The notes under the pieces are model-generated. The model worked only from the letters and a program-made list of their open reading frames with translations, had not been told where the DNA came from and searched no databases. Positions 1 through 49,124 of a stretch of 64,000 nucleotides of DNA are shown here, in pieces. Within the stretch, counting starts at the first letter, position 1, and the number at the start of each line of letters is the position of its first letter. The translations under genes were made by a program, and so were the position numbers. The DNA lies in assembly GCA_022818135.1 (NCBI GenBank), contig JAFMSR010000018.1, forward strand, positions 36,480,375 to 36,544,374. The letters are read 5' to 3'. This DNA comes from Saxidomus purpurata (lineage: Eukaryota; Mollusca; Bivalvia; Venerida; Veneridae).

Positions 1-649
1 AAGTATATAACAACAATTTTCTGTTTCTCAGATATCTCATTTTCCTAGAACTTTCAGCCTTCTCGTATTTCACTGCTCTTTGTTCTTCGTCCAATAGCTC
101 TCGCCAAAAAAAACCAACAACAAAAGATCAGCTTATATAACCGTGTCCTCTTAAACTAACCATAAACAACAAATATGGGAAGGTTTATAGGACGACTCTG
201 TTCCAGCTCCGATGTAATCAATACTGACACCACATCTCCCAGCCTCTCCAGAAACCAGTGCCGTAGCTTTTATCTCCGAGATGAAATTTCATTAGTAAGA
301 AACATGGGTGAGGGGAGATATGCTTTTGACACTGGGCAGGCCTGGCACCAAGTTCCAAAGGCAGGTTTATAGATACGGACACTACGCCATAAATCAAAAT
401 TGACAGCAAAATATGATAACATTATATTGGTAACGGGCCAGTTTTCAAAAATCAATTTCTCCAAACATTAACAAACAATGATGGATGCACAATTAAACGG
501 ATGATTGAATGCTGAAATTGTACTTTTAATTTTTTTTATATTTTTTTCCTGTGTTTGGAAAAGTGCTTGAGGTAATTTTTGTTTTACATATGATTCACTG
601 CTTTTATAGTACAAATGAACTCAAAACCACTTGATTTCAAAAGCTTACA

Positions 650-781
650 TGTTCAAATGCAGTGTTTTTACCACAAACTTTAAATACTGATGTTATTTCT
701 GGGTATGCATGTACTTGTTCAAATGCACTGTTTTTACCACAAATTTTAAATACTGATGTTATTTCTGGGTATGCATGTACT
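650..781. repeat. 66-bp tandem duplication
   Basis: Two copies of the unit starting 'tgttcaaatgca', differing at two or three positions. Confidence 0.9.
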
Positions 782-954
782 TCAATATGTACTTTACCAC
801 TCTGGTGATTTTATTCTAATGGATCTTAATGTTTCAGAATATAGACGATAATATTATATTTATTTGCTATTACATAACTTATTGATACAATCATGTACTA
901 AGTATGTTTAAGCTTTCTTCCAAAGGTATATCATTGCAATTATTATTTACTTTA

Positions 955-998
<44 letters not shown>
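955..998. repeat. (AAT)n microsatellite
   Basis: About 14 trinucleotide copies directly abutting the MITE at 999. Confidence 0.95.
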
Positions 999-999
<1 letters not shown>

Positions 1000-1201
1000 A
1001 GCAAACTCCGTTTATAACAAACTTCCTGGAGCCATTTAAATTTGTTCCTTATATCCGGAGTTTGTAATATCCATTATATCTTTTTTATATATAAAATAAA
1101 GAAAGAAAATAACTCGGACAGAAAACATTTTGTTCCTTATATCCAGAATTTCGCCATACCGGAATCGCTATATCCGGAATCACTATACCTGGAGTTCACT
1201 G
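999..1201. mobile_element. 203-bp TA-flanked MITE, family 1
   Basis: The ends CAGCAAACTCC and GGAGTTCACTG are inverted copies flanked by TA. The interior carries repeats of 'ttatatccgga'. A second member lies inverted at 24,032-24,216. Confidence 0.8.
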
Positions 1202-1794
1202 TAACAATAATAATACTTTAATTTAACATTATTATTATCATTTTTATTTTTATTTTTGTTTTTTTATAGATATTTTCAAACTACTTATCAAACATAATAT
1301 ATCTATTTTTATAAATGAAAGTGAAAAAATAAACTAACAAATCAAGTCTCATGACAGCACACTTGGCTATTTACAAAACTTTGAAATGAAATTATATAGG
1401 GCCTAGTGAGTATCCCCTATCCCCCATCCTGGCAACCAAAAAGGCCCCTTGTGAGTCTACCCCTCTAGACATGGACATTTGTTGTACAGGGCCATATTTA
1501 GAACAGTGGTTACCTCCCCTGAGCCCCCCGCCCCCCTCCCTTGATGCCATTTCTGGAAAAAAAAAACCACCTAAGAATTGACCCAGAAAGGCTTCTTATT
1601 AACTCGTGGGCTACTAATATGACCCATAAACCTATTTTAGACACACACAGGGTCCAGGGAGATTTCCAAGATACTTTGTAACTGAGAATAACAAATGTCC
1701 AACAATCCCTGTAATCTTGTTCCTGGTGCTGACTTCAGTGAACTTTCAGATCAATCCCTTAAGTGGTCACTGAGATATCACACATTTATATTGT

Positions 1795-2063
1795 ATGGTA
1801 TGGTATATTAGGGTTTTATTGTTTGTCAGAAGAGGTTAGTTATTTTAGGTTTCGGAGGATAGTGCAAGATACAGAAAGCATCCCAATTCCAGAGACACCC
1901 CTGGTTCTTTTAACATGCCAGGTGTATAGCACCCATGCAAGGGACCTCGGTTTTTGTCTCATCCGAAAGACTGTTAGTTATTTTTGTTGGTCAACCCCCG
2001 GAATCGAACCCGCTACCTCGAGATTACAAGTCTCGTGCTCTACTGATTGAGCTAACAGGGCTG
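1795..2063 (-). mobile_element. tRNA-derived SINE, family D
   Basis: On the minus strand the head 'tgttagctcaatcagtagag' and 'agcgggttcgattccggggg' is tRNA-like (anticodon loop CTTGTAA), but T-stem and acceptor pairing are broken, so it is not a functional tRNA. The body 'gatgagacaaaaaccgaggt' and 'ttaaaagaacc' resembles a SINE core shared by many animals. Confidence 0.75.
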
Positions 2064-2514
2064 ACAATTTGAATATATTGTTCTCTCTTTTTACTGTTAT
2101 AGTAAACAACTACAGTTACAAACTGGCACATGCACAGCTGATTTCTTTAACTGCGTACAAACATTTTTGTTACAGCTGTCATATATGCAATTTTTTTTTA
2201 CATCATAAGTACTATGTACTTGAGTCCAATGACACTGTTGTTTTTCAAACATGTTTACATTAATTTAGTGTTTGATTAAATATTTGATCCAATCAGCTGG
2301 TAGAGATTTTCAAATATTTGGCAAAAGCTCTTAAATCTATCTCATGAACAGTTCTGCTCAATTTCTAAGTTATGTGCAGACGCAAAACTGCCAGCCTCCA
2401 CATTAATATGCAAATATGCATGTGGAGAAGTAAATACACACTGAAAAGGAGCCAGGGAAAATATATGAAAGAATTCACATGTTTTGTTATACAATTATAA
2501 TCCAATGTTGCGGT

Positions 2515-2655
2515 GGATATATAATTTTGCAGACCTGTGAGTGACCGAGGACAAATCCAAGGTCAATATCATTTTTTCACAGGTCCCAAAATCTATATAC
2601 TGATTCGTCCTCGGTTAATATCATATTTTAGCAGGTCTGCAAAACTATATACCTC
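2515..2655. mobile_element. About 140-bp inverted-repeat (hairpin) element
   Basis: The arms TATATAATTTTGCAGACCTG and CAGGTCTGCAAAACTATATA are inverted copies, and inner arms GACCGAGGAC and GTCCTCGGTT extend the pairing. Confidence 0.65.
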
Positions 2656-2659
2656 AATA

Positions 2660-3690
2660 TTAGTCTAAAATTATGACATTGTGTATCTCATAAAAAGTAG
2701 CGAAAATATAACATAAATGACCTCTTAAAAGTCCACACAGGTCTACATGTTATTTCAATTACACATACTTTTTGCACCCGCGGTATGGCCAATCAGGATT
2801 AAGTTTTTATCATAGGTATACAATATGAATGAATATGGTTACCTCTCTGAAGTGTTGATAAATTTACTAACTTGCTTTTTCACTTTCTGATCCAAAACAA
2901 ATGGAAATACTATTTATTGTATGACATACTATATTTATGGATTGTGATTGGTCTATCATTAGTCACATGACCTGATATATCAATGGATATTCACCTTGCT
3001 TGGTGGAAAGTCATGTAAACAAAAGCGAATGACATAACCTACGTTATGGTATAGCTGCGGGTTTCGATAACACTATGGTAAAGGTTATTCACTAACCAAA
3101 ATGACTGCAAGAATTACGTCTCTGTCATAGACAAAAGAATTCAGTTTGTTTATGTTCTTTACTTTGAGGAAAACTGGCAAATACCAGTTATACATTCTTG
3201 TTGTAAAATAGTATTCATATGCAATGGTATATTTAAATGTCAGCTTTACATAATTTTTGCTGTTTAAATGTTATTACTTACTCTAATTTGTACTTTAAAA
3301 GCAAATTGTTTTGCTACAGGTGAAACTGTTCCAATAACTGAAGCAATTGGCAAATAAAAGAGAAACGAGTTTGGCAGAGCCTGAATGGCTTTCTGCAAGC
3401 TTTCATATGGGAAAGAATTTGGCACCTGAAGAGTTCAAACATAACAAGCAAATTCAGTGAATTTATATCCCCCACCAAATGAAACAAATAACTGAAAAAG
3501 TACAACTAGAAAGTGTATTGGTCTGTCTGTTTCAGATTATTTTTTTGAATTTCTCCACCCCACTAGGGCCGCATCTCTTAGGGGATAATTTTTTTTCTTC
3601 AAGTGACAGTCATAAAGAACTTACTTGTTGTAAGTTAAATTAAATCAGAACTACTAGTTTCAGACAACAAGAATTTTTAAGTTTCTTTAT
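2660..3690. other. No gene seen
   Basis: AT-rich non-coding sequence left of exon 25. No splice-bounded segment resembling the SCAPER C-terminus was found. Confidence 0.6.
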
Positions 3691-3694
3691 AGAA

Positions 3695-4750
3695 CAAGAG
3701 GGCCAAGATGGCCCTATATCGCTCACCCTGGTACAAGTGGAAGATCACTAGATAATGTTATATACCAAATAAGTTTTCCTATATACGCCTTTGTAAAACA
3801 AATGATCCCCCCGCCCGGGCAAGGTCAATTTTGACCCCAGGGGCATATTTGAACAAATTTAAAGAGGTCTACTAGGCAATGCTACTGCCAAATATCTAAG
3901 CTCTAGGCCTTGTGGTTTCAGAGAAGAAGATTTTTAAAGTTTTTACTATATATTCCTATGCAAAACTAAGTGACCCCGGTGCGGGGTCAATTTTGACCCG
4001 GGGCTCATAATTTGAACAATCTTGGTAGAGGTCCACTAGCCAATGCTACATGCCAAATATCTAAGCTCTAGGCCTTGTGGTTTCAGAGAAGAAGATTTTT
4101 TAAGTTTTTCCTATATATTCCTATGCAAAACTAAGTGACCCCAGGCGGGGTCAATTTGACCCAGGGCTCATAATTTGAACATATTTGTAGAGGTCTACTA
4201 GACAATGCTACATGCCAAATATCTTAGCTCTAGGCCTTGTGGTTTCAGAGAAGAAGATTTTTAAAGTTTTCCCTATATATTCCTATGCAAAAACTAAGGG
4301 CCCACCCGCGAGGTCAATTTTGACCCGGGGTCATAATTTGAACATCTTAGTAGAGGTCCACTAGACAATGCTACCGCCAAATATCAAGCTCTAGGCCTTG
4401 TGGTTTCAGAGGAGAAGATTTTTAAAGTTTTTCCTATTTTTTGCCATAGCACCAGGTTCTGCATGGAATGGAATTCTTTGAACATTTTGGTAGAGCTTCA
4501 TGCAAGGAACTTCCTGCATAGTTTTATCAACATTGGCCTAGAGGTTTCAGAGGAGATGTCTTTTGAATAAAATGTTGCGACGCGGACATCTCGATCAGAA
4601 GCTCACCCTGGCCCGCAATAATTATGCAAGAAAAGCACTACATCCCCCTTAGGGCCTCATTTCTGTAAAAATCCAGTTTCTAAATTTTCAGACGAACGGA
4701 CAGACAGACAACACGAAAACAATATCCCTCAGCCTTTGGCAGGGCATAAC
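3695..4750. mobile_element. Satellite-core element, 'gccctatatcgctcacc' type
   Basis: Opens 'aacaagagggccaagatggc', has about four units of 161-166 bp (for example 'ctctaggccttgtggtttca' at 3,901, 4,067, 4,229, 4,390) and ends with a 'gacggacagacagac'-like stretch and 'ggcagggcataac'. Confidence 0.78.
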
Positions 4751-6600
4751 AATAATGCATTGCAAAAGACTGGAAAGTGGTTACTGAAAAACCTCGATCG
4801 GGAAAATACCAACGTTACTATTACCAGTTGCGAACTTCTTACAAAGACCTGTTTGAAAATGCTCCCTCTAACACTTGCAGGACTCTTTTATTTCCTATTC
4901 AAGCAATCAAGGGTTTATAATGCAAATATAAGCAATTTATCAGTGTGAAATTCCCAGACATTGGGAGACACATGTTGACATTTACATTAACTACATTGCA
5001 AGTGTAAGTGACAATCAGTGACATGTGACTCTCATAGTAAAGTCCTTCCAACACTTTGAATAGAAGATGAGCAAGTGCAAATCTACTGTGTGCAATTTCT
5101 TTGGATTAAAAACAAAACATTCTGTCCCCTCTCTTTTTCAAATTTTTTTCACCACTAGCTTCAGTCTAAGGGAAGCAAATCTGTTTTTTTTTCTTCTATT
5201 TTTTTCACAGTGAATCAAAAGTTGTTTCCCTTGAATAATTTGGGTGATCTTTTGTGCAATATTTATTTTCCTTTAAAAACATGTATTATAAATTCTCATA
5301 TCATTAGACTGAGCTTCACAGAATTAATCTTTATGGTTGGGCTAGCTCATTTCAATGGTTGGAGAGTAAAGCTCAAGTCTCATATCCACACAGAGCCTGA
5401 CTTGTAAATATTAAATATCTAGACCAGGATCTTTTAGCCTGAGAAAGAACAAGGTGACAGCTCAGCTGGTCTGAATTTTGATACCATCAGAATCTTAACT
5501 TTTACACATGGTCATGACCTTGAAGTATATGTATAAAAGACTTAAAACGTAACAGATTATATTTTGCAGTGATATGGCATCTTCAAGCGGTGATTTTAAT
5601 CATCATGAATTAATTTAAAGAAACCAAAACTGGACCTACACTATTTGACTACTTAAATATTTTTAAGGACAGAGCAAATCAAATAAACCACAAGTAAAAT
5701 CATTCTTTTTAATTCTCAAAGAATATCTTACCAATTCAACTATTTTTACAAAACTGCATGAAATTTGTTTTTTTCAATTCAGGGTCACAACTGTGCTCTT
5801 AATACAGTCAATGTGAAATAAATCCCAGGTGTGCAACTTCACATAGGGATTTTCATGACCGTATGATACAAAATGTATCATGATTTTACCTACAAAGAAT
5901 TTTGAGATACGTGCATCATAACATGCTAACAGAAGGGGAAGATAGACAGTCAAGGGCAAATTATATCTTTATATGACAGAAGGCACTTATCTGGCTATGC
6001 CTTCAAATTACTCTTACCATAACTTGTTAAATGAATTACATCTATTTACAAGAACGTCCTGACATTTTACTGAATAAAATTACTGTGTTGTCTCTAGTAA
6101 GCACCTTGCAATATACCAAGGACTTTTGTCCCCCCTGCTTCTTCAATTTCAACATTTAATGGTTTGAAAATTCATTTTAATGACATGCAAGTGATTCCAA
6201 AAAGGACACACCTATTGAATTTTGCAACACCCCTAGGGTGCTAATATAATCTCACATCATTTGTAAATTTTTCAACGCTTATGCAAGTCATATCAACTTC
6301 TCTCTATAACTGCCTCCTGGAGTTTGACGAGTAATCCTGCAGAGAGAAAGGATTGTGCAGGCTGTGGTCAAATTTTTGTGACACAGTCTGAACCTAGTTC
6401 AACCTACGACCTCTGGATTAAGAGTCTGAGGTAATGTCGCATCATGAAGCCTACTCTGAATACACAATCAGAAAGAAAGGAGCTTTAATGTATCAAACTA
6501 AAATATTAATATGTAAATTTTGTTTCATGCCTCTTCCATCCTTATTAAGTTTGCAATTTTATGAATACATCATGTTCAAGTAGGAGTTTATGTGTTGAAA
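4750..6600. other. No gene seen
   Basis: AT-rich non-coding sequence. A weak exon-like stretch at 5,860-5,965 on the minus strand was considered and rejected. No clear repeat was identified. Confidence 0.6.
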
Positions 6601-6611
6601 GTTTGCATGTA

Positions 6612-7106
6612 CAGTCAAACTTGTATTAAGAGACCGCCCAAGGGAAAGGCCAAAACCGGTCGCTTAATAAAATGGTCTCTTAATACAAAGTATCACCGGA
6701 GACTGCAACCGTTATACATGAATATCGTAATGTCACGTGGTAATTTTCCAAAAACAGCAAATTAATTTGACCATGAAAGTCGGTAAATACTCGACAATTA
6801 TTTACCTGCAGATATAAGTATGGACGATAATCCTTATGAGATTTGACACCTCCGTGCCTAATTTGGACGTTAAATGCAACATCAAAGCGGTCAGTTTCCA
6901 TAGAAAGGATCTGTTTGCACATAAATGGTCGCCTAATACGAACAAAAGACCGATTATGAGTCGCTAATTTCTGGTCGCTGGTCGCGTTAGACAAAAGTCG
7001 CTTAATGCAATAGCAATACAGTGTAAAAAAGCTCGGGAGGATTCAAAAGTGGTCACTTAAGACAAAGGTCGCTTAATACACGTGGTCGCATGGGCAAGTT
7101 CGACTG
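6612..7106. mobile_element. 495-bp TA-flanked MITE with subterminal repeats
   Basis: Starts CAGTCAAACTTGTATTAAG and ends with the inverted GCAAGTTCGACTG; TA lies on both sides. The motif GGTCGCTTAATAC, or close variants, occurs many times in both orientations near the ends. Confidence 0.82.
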
Positions 7107-7185
7107 TAATTAACATACCTACAGATACAGTGTTACTACTGCCTGACATGATGTTACTAACACTGTTCTCATAAACTGACTACAG

Positions 7186-7929
7186 TAGAACCTCAAAATT
7201 CCGGCCGCACTTTGATTGGGGGAAAATCAACCAGATTTCTGAGGTGGACAGATTTTTGGAGGATGAGATTTTATAAATTATATACCTCTGGTTATTCCTC
7301 TATAGGAGATATACATTTAAATGAATCACAGGTGTTTCTTTGCAACCATGCATAACCTCCGTATTGTCATTATTTCAATTCATTAAAAAAATTCAATTTT
7401 TATAAAGTTAGTACCATCCGGTACCTAGGTGTAATATCCATGATAATATATGTCTTAAAACACGAAATACAGTACTTTCTTTTCAGTAATTTTTTAAATA
7501 TCTGAGTGGAACTTGAACTGTCTATAATATGGATTGATTTTAAAAATCTAAAATCTATCATCAGATGAAATCAATTGATCAACATGTTTGATATACAGTA
7601 CACATGTTACATGTATCACTCTTCCTTTGTGACAGACTGTGAAAATTAAATAATTGCTAACAAAGACCTAAAATACCAGTTATTTTGCGTCTTTGCAGCC
7701 AACACACATTTTCACACATGCAGTCCGATTATGGAGTGTTATATAAATAGGTAGGCAATTTCATATTTAAACAAAAAATATCAACAGGAATTTAGAAAAA
7801 TGAGGGACCGGATTCTGGGGAAAAATTAAACATTAATGTTAAATGGAGAAAAAATAAGGCGGCAAAACTAACAACCTGTTTTTTAGGTGACAAGATTTTC
7901 AGGAGACTAAACTTTTAGGAGTCTACTTT
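7186..7929. mobile_element. Possible degenerate TA-flanked element
   Basis: Opens with TACAGTAGAACCTC. The right edge GAGTCTACTTTACTA is a poor inverted match (about 9 of 12). Short motifs of type GACARATTTTNGGAG occur at both ends. Boundaries are uncertain. Confidence 0.35.
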
Positions 7930-8823
7930 ACTATATTTAGTTACATACAGACTAACACAAAAATCAATATTCGACAACTGTTTGCAAAATAACAGATGTT
8001 ACATACTAATCGTTACTTTCAATTTAAAAGAAAACATCAAACACAAGATGATATATGTAAATACTGAAAATCTGACAACAGTCTTTGTTTACGCTGCATT
8101 ATAACATTTCTGTTTAATAATTTTTAACATTCACTGCATTCAATTATGCAACACATTTCCAAGCTTTCTTAAGTAGTGTCCAGCTTTTTACAGGTTTTCA
8201 ATGTTCAAATGTAAAACATCAAAAGACGGCAAATTCCAATGAACAACAATTTTTCAAATTCAACATGCACATTAGAATTTTTGCTATGTAAGCTCCGACA
8301 TTGAACTGACTGACTTCATGAATCACTCTTTACTACGTGACTCAGCTAGAAATCTCTGTCCATCTGCCTATTTCTATTTCAATTTTGGTGTTCAACGATC
8401 TCTTGTTAATTTAAAGACCATATATCTGTGATTATTTAGCTGATTTTCCCAGTACAGTTATTCACAGCCATTATCTGAGATATTTTGATTTTGGCTCCGG
8501 GAGCAGCAATTTTTGTAATGTTTTGAGAATTTGCTCTTTTCTTCCATCAGACTTTAGGACTGAGTTATCCTAGCCTTTATCAAGATAAAACTTAAAGCAT
8601 ATACCACATCTGAATAAAGTTTAATAAACATAACAAAACCTGACTGAATGGAAAAGACAAGTCTTTCTTAAATTTGATGTAAAGGCCAGTATTTTACTTT
8701 GAAAGAACAAATAATTCCGATTTAGCTTTCCCAAAGGTATTCTGAACAAGTGTTTCATGACAAAAGCTGAACTGCTGTGATACCATTATTTCTGGGCTGA
8801 TTTTAAGAACATTAAACACATAC
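7930..8823. other. SCAPER intron after exon 25, no gene seen
   Basis: AT-rich sequence with no recognised repeat and no further SCAPER exon. Confidence 0.6.
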
Positions 8824-44933
<36,110 letters not shown>

Positions 44934-45180
44934 TGCTGATTGCGAACTCTAAAACGCAACTATTCACTTGGTTGATTTCTCCCAATCCTTTTGAAAGAAA
45001 CAAAATTCTCTGTGATTAGCTGAAATGTTCTGTCTTGTCGGAATTTCAATCGCTTAGACCGAAGACAAAATTGTCGCTTATGTTATCCACTGGGCACTAC
45101 GGGTAGCGGTTACTTCCCCTTACAGAAGCGGGGCTATACGTTTCATACATGCCGGTAGCCTAATTAATTTGGCGTTTCAT
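44934..45180 (-). promoter_or_regulatory. Presumed SCAPER 5' UTR and promoter region
   Basis: About 250 bp immediately upstream of the SCAPER ATG, less AT-rich than the flanks. I see no clear TATA box or CpG island; the assignment rests on position only. Confidence 0.3.
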
Positions 45181-45670
45181 GTGCCCACCTGATTAACTGT
45201 CCCCTACTAGAAGGTGGACAACTATAAAATATCAGCCTATAAATTCGGTTTTTCGAAGTCGAAATAGTTAGAGTATAATGCCGGCGTATGCCGTTATATC
45301 GAGGGTTGAGCGCGAAACTGCAATTTTTGCCAAAAGATAGATTTTCACATTTTCCAGTATATTTTCAGGCAATACATAACCTCTTTCAATAACTATACTT
45401 AAAACCAAAACTTTACAGGTAAAAAAGTCAATTTGTCAAAATTTAATGGTTGTAACTGAAAAGTTATAGAGGCATTTTGGAAAGGTATTTTAGATAAAAT
45501 TTCTATATTTTGAAAAGGTTTAATTGATTTAACTTTAAAGAAATCAATATCTCCAAATACTTTTCAAGAAACATATCCATTAACTTACATAGTCTTTGCT
45601 TTAGTAGAAGACTGGTGTTCCTCTTAGCAAAGAATTTTGTCATTGAAATTATGTTAATTTCCTGATTTAA

Positions 45671-46018
45671 AGCTACTCGCTCCCAGATTTTGGTAAAAAA
45701 AATAAAGTTCTTCAAACTGTATGTAAATAACGTTTTTTAGAGCACATAATCATATAAGAAGGCTCCAGTATAATTCCTGTCACGTATATCTCTAAATTTC
45801 AAATAATACGCTACCAAATTCAAAACAAACGCTTTTGAAATTCCAATACATTGTATAAATATATAGTGTAGCGGTGCCGTGTTACCGACATTTTCAATTG
45901 ATTTCTTCCTACCTAGATTTTTGTTTAAATTTTGATTCTAGCCTTTAGTTTTATATTTATGAATAAGTATGTCAAATTTGAAAAAAAGTAATTCAACGGT
46001 AACTGAGAGCGAGCAGCT
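45671..46018. mobile_element. 348-bp TTAA-flanked MITE
   Basis: The ends AGCTACTCGCTCCCAG and CTGAGAGCGAGCAGCT are inverted copies, each bordered by TTAA. The target site suggests a piggyBac- or Kolobok-type partner. Related copies are at 60,295, at 46,972 (partial) and, mixed with a minisatellite, near 36,420-36,780. Confidence 0.82.
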
Positions 46019-46384
46019 TTAAAGGAAGATTTATTTTAATCAATCTTAGTTAGTTTTATGAAAGGTGTAACTTTTGAAACAAAAATGTCTATAGGATAGA
46101 AAAGGGTTTTCATTCTTTGCAAGACAGTCCAATCATTTGCATCAAATATTTCTCTGACAGAAAAAGCACTGGACTTTGTTAAAAGATCTATACATCTAAA
46201 TTGAGTTGTGTTTCTTAATACTTTGAAACCATTGACTTTCGTGGGGCATTTCTATAAGATAAAATATTTGCGCGAATTCAAATTTTGCTACTTTTAAGTT
46301 TTGAAGTGGTTTGCGAGGTGTAATATTTGCAAATTTCGAAGTATCAGATAAAGTATTTACAAAAACAAAAATAATATAAACAAG

Positions 46385-46720
46385 CCTACGTACCAAAAAG
46401 CAGCTCCCAAAAGCCCCTCGCTCCCAGAATTGCACACTAAAAACATACAAATTTACACACACGCCCCCCCCCCCACACACTTATACATAACAATGTAAAC
46501 TACTAACAAGACTAGAATACAAAGCAACACGAGGAAATACGATTAAAGGAACCCAGGTAGGAACCGCTTTGCAACAGTCGATGGAAAAAACTGCTGGCCG
46601 GTTTATGGTACGCACCCAACGCTACACTCTTACCCCCACCATGTCCAAAGCACAGGACAGTGTAAATAAAAGTAATCCCTGCTAGGTGATCTCACACACC
46701 AAGGAACAAAAGGCTGGTAT
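46385..46720 (+). repeat. Dispersed repeat, copy 1 ('tttatggtgcgcaccc' family)
   Basis: Shares a long stretch with 47,790-48,175: the 'cgtaccaaaaa..gcag' start, a CA-rich middle, 'ggtttatggtacgcacccaac', 'cttacccccaccatg' and 'cacaggacagtgtaaataaa'. C-rich runs lie at 46,462 and 46,880-46,920. Confidence 0.75.
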
Positions 46721-46971
46721 GAAACACAAAAGCCCGTATAAATATATAAAAACAAACCTTGAGAACCAAATATGTACCAATCCTTTGCAAAGGCAGAGCA
46801 CCAAGAGAAACACCCTTAAGGCCCCGCCGAAACAGGCCAGAGGACGAACAAAACGTCGTCCCAGGGGAACGCCCATCCCTCCCCCCCCCCCCCCCCACAC
46901 CACGGTCCTCCCCCCCCCCTCAGACCACGGCATAGCGTCCAACTGTAAACGGGTTGAACAAGCCTAGTTAA

Positions 46972-47140
46972 GCGCTCGCTCTCAATTGCCGTTAAAAATA
47001 AAATTTTCAAAAATGACATATTATACTAAATGTAAAACAAAGATGAATCAACAAAAAGTAAAAATCTAGTAGGAATTTGCAAACTGGTTTACGGCACCGC
47101 TACACTATATGTTTATATTGGAATTTCAAAACATGACAAA
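46972..47140. mobile_element. Truncated, inverted copy of the TTAA MITE
   Basis: After TTAA at 46,968 the sequence GCGCTCGCTCTCAATTGCCG is the family's right end read inverted. The interior continues with the 'ggcaccgctacactatatg' segment, then the similarity fades. Confidence 0.6.
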
Positions 47141-47789
47141 GTAAAAAATGATCAGTTTGGAAACACACATTATGTGTATATTGCTACCCCACTTAATCAA
47201 AACACTGAAAGTACACATGATGCCACCTCAAACAGTCGGTCTGTTTGTGATGAAAACAACAGGTAAGTAGAAGCAGAAAAAGAAAGAAAGACCCCAGTAA
47301 ATGGAAAAGAAATATAGCTACACATAGACGCAATACTGGCCAAAGTTACATAACCAAAAGTGCGTGGGGGGCGGGGGGGGGGGGGGCAAGACCTGCCAAA
47401 ATCATGAAAAAAGATTGTGGTGAAGCTTGCAGATACAAATGTACAAGTAAGTTTACTGTGGTAGATAGAAAAAATATTTTCCACTCATCTTGGAAGCTAG
47501 GGGAGGTTACGAAACAGAGGCAATTTATATATAATTACGCAACTGAAAAGTATAAGAAAGTTTCTTCTGGTCAAAATAGAAGACGCAACTTGTCATACTA
47601 CTGGTCAATGTCTATTGATATTAACAAAAAAGATGGTAAAACTTCAGTGCAGGTATGCAAAACGTTTTTTCTAAACACTCTTGCAGTTTCAAACAAAATT
47701 GTATACACGGCATATAAAAAGAAAAATGGCATTGGTCTTTGCAAGGATGATGAAACAGGTAGGTATGAAGACAGGCCAAACTGTACACC

Positions 47790-47883
47790 TCAAAACAAAA
47801 ATAATATCAAACAGGGAATGCCACGTACCAAAAACGCAGCCTCCCCAAAACGAGCCCCACAGCACCCAGAAGTGCACACCACC

Positions 47884-47928
<45 letters not shown>

Positions 47929-48175
47929 ATGTACACACACACACATACACTACCAACACACACTAGCATACAAAGCAAACACACGAGGACAAAACGAACA
48001 ATTAAAGGAACACAGTGGGGCACCGCCTTGGAACGGTCAGTGGCAAAAACACCACTGGGGAGCTTAAACCGGTTTTATGGTGCGCACCCAACCTCACTCT
48101 TACCCCCACCATGTTCCAAAGTCACAGGACAGTGTAAATAAAAGTAATCCCTGCTAGGTGAATCTCTAACACACA
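47790..48175 (+). repeat. Dispersed repeat, copy 2, with an (AC)n microsatellite
   Basis: Same family as 46,385. It contains about 40 bp of CA repeat at 47,883-47,925 and ends 'ccctgctaggtgaatctc' before an A tract. It is inserted between blocks 1 and 2 of the DDE-type relic. Confidence 0.78.
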
Positions 48176-48215
48176 CAAAAAAAAAAAAAAGGAAAGTAAA
48201 AAAAAAAAAAAAAAA

Positions 48216-48310
<95 letters not shown>

Positions 48311-48312
48311 AA

Positions 48313-48359
<47 letters not shown>

Positions 48360-48365
48360 TTTTCA
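48175..48365. repeat. Poly(A) block
   Basis: About 180 bp of nearly pure A with short interruptions at 48,191 and 48,308. It follows the end of a dispersed repeat, so a real A-rich tail enlarged by consensus error is possible. Confidence 0.85.
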
Positions 48366-49124
48366 AAAATAAAATTAAAAATTTTATTAACCCTTACGAC
48401 ACTGTAGAAAGTCACTATTGTAGGCCTTCTGATCTGAAAATTACAAAAATGCACCAACACTATACTGAAAAATGTTCCTTACAATATGATACACCATATA
48501 TCATACGAAATATAAGAAAAGGTCTTTGATACAGAATTCAATCTGTCATTCCAATGCCCAATCAAAGACCAATGTGACTTCTGTCATTCATTTGCTAATT
48601 CTTCAAATGATGAAAGAAGAATTTGATAGACATATAAGAAATAAGATAAAAGCACGAAAAAAAGCTGACAAAAGAAAAGTTAAACTGCAAAACAATTCAG
48701 ACACTTCAGCTTGTTGTTTTGATTTAGAGGAAATTCTCTAGCTCTTCACTTATTCCATTCCTGTTTACATAATACGAGAAGGCTGAATTCCTTCAACTTC
48801 ATCATTTGTGAGATGGCCTCCTCTGAGGAGCTTGTGAGATGACATATTGTCTGTACCAGTTCATTAAAAAGAAAGCCAGAAATAGTATAAGTCATTTCAT
48901 ATTTTACAGTGACAACTCGGGCTCTCAAAATAAAAATATATATTATGTAGTGTTGTGGTACTGCATTCAATAGTTCAATCTCCTGCCTATCACCTACAAA
49001 TACATTGAGGAAGGTCACACACAAAATGAAGGTGATTCTATTCATGCTTCAATAGAGCGTGCTAGTCGCAACATTTCAGTACTCCACTTCACAATGGGCT
49101 GCAATTGTAACGACTGCATAAGCA

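Noticed and set aside
1987..2063. Threonine tRNA-like sequence on the minus strand
   Set aside because: The anticodon stem is good but the T-stem and acceptor stem mispair, and it is joined to a SINE body.
5774..5985. Possible C-terminal SCAPER exon reading LTVYLPLLLACYDARISKFF on the minus strand
   Set aside because: It vaguely resembles the LFPSLIAACYNN segment, but the acceptor is poor, the match needs gaps, and none of the roughly 200 preceding residues could be found between it and exon 25.
47689..48023. Cys/Val-rich open frames on the minus strand
   Set aside because: They translate the (AC)n microsatellite within a dispersed repeat.
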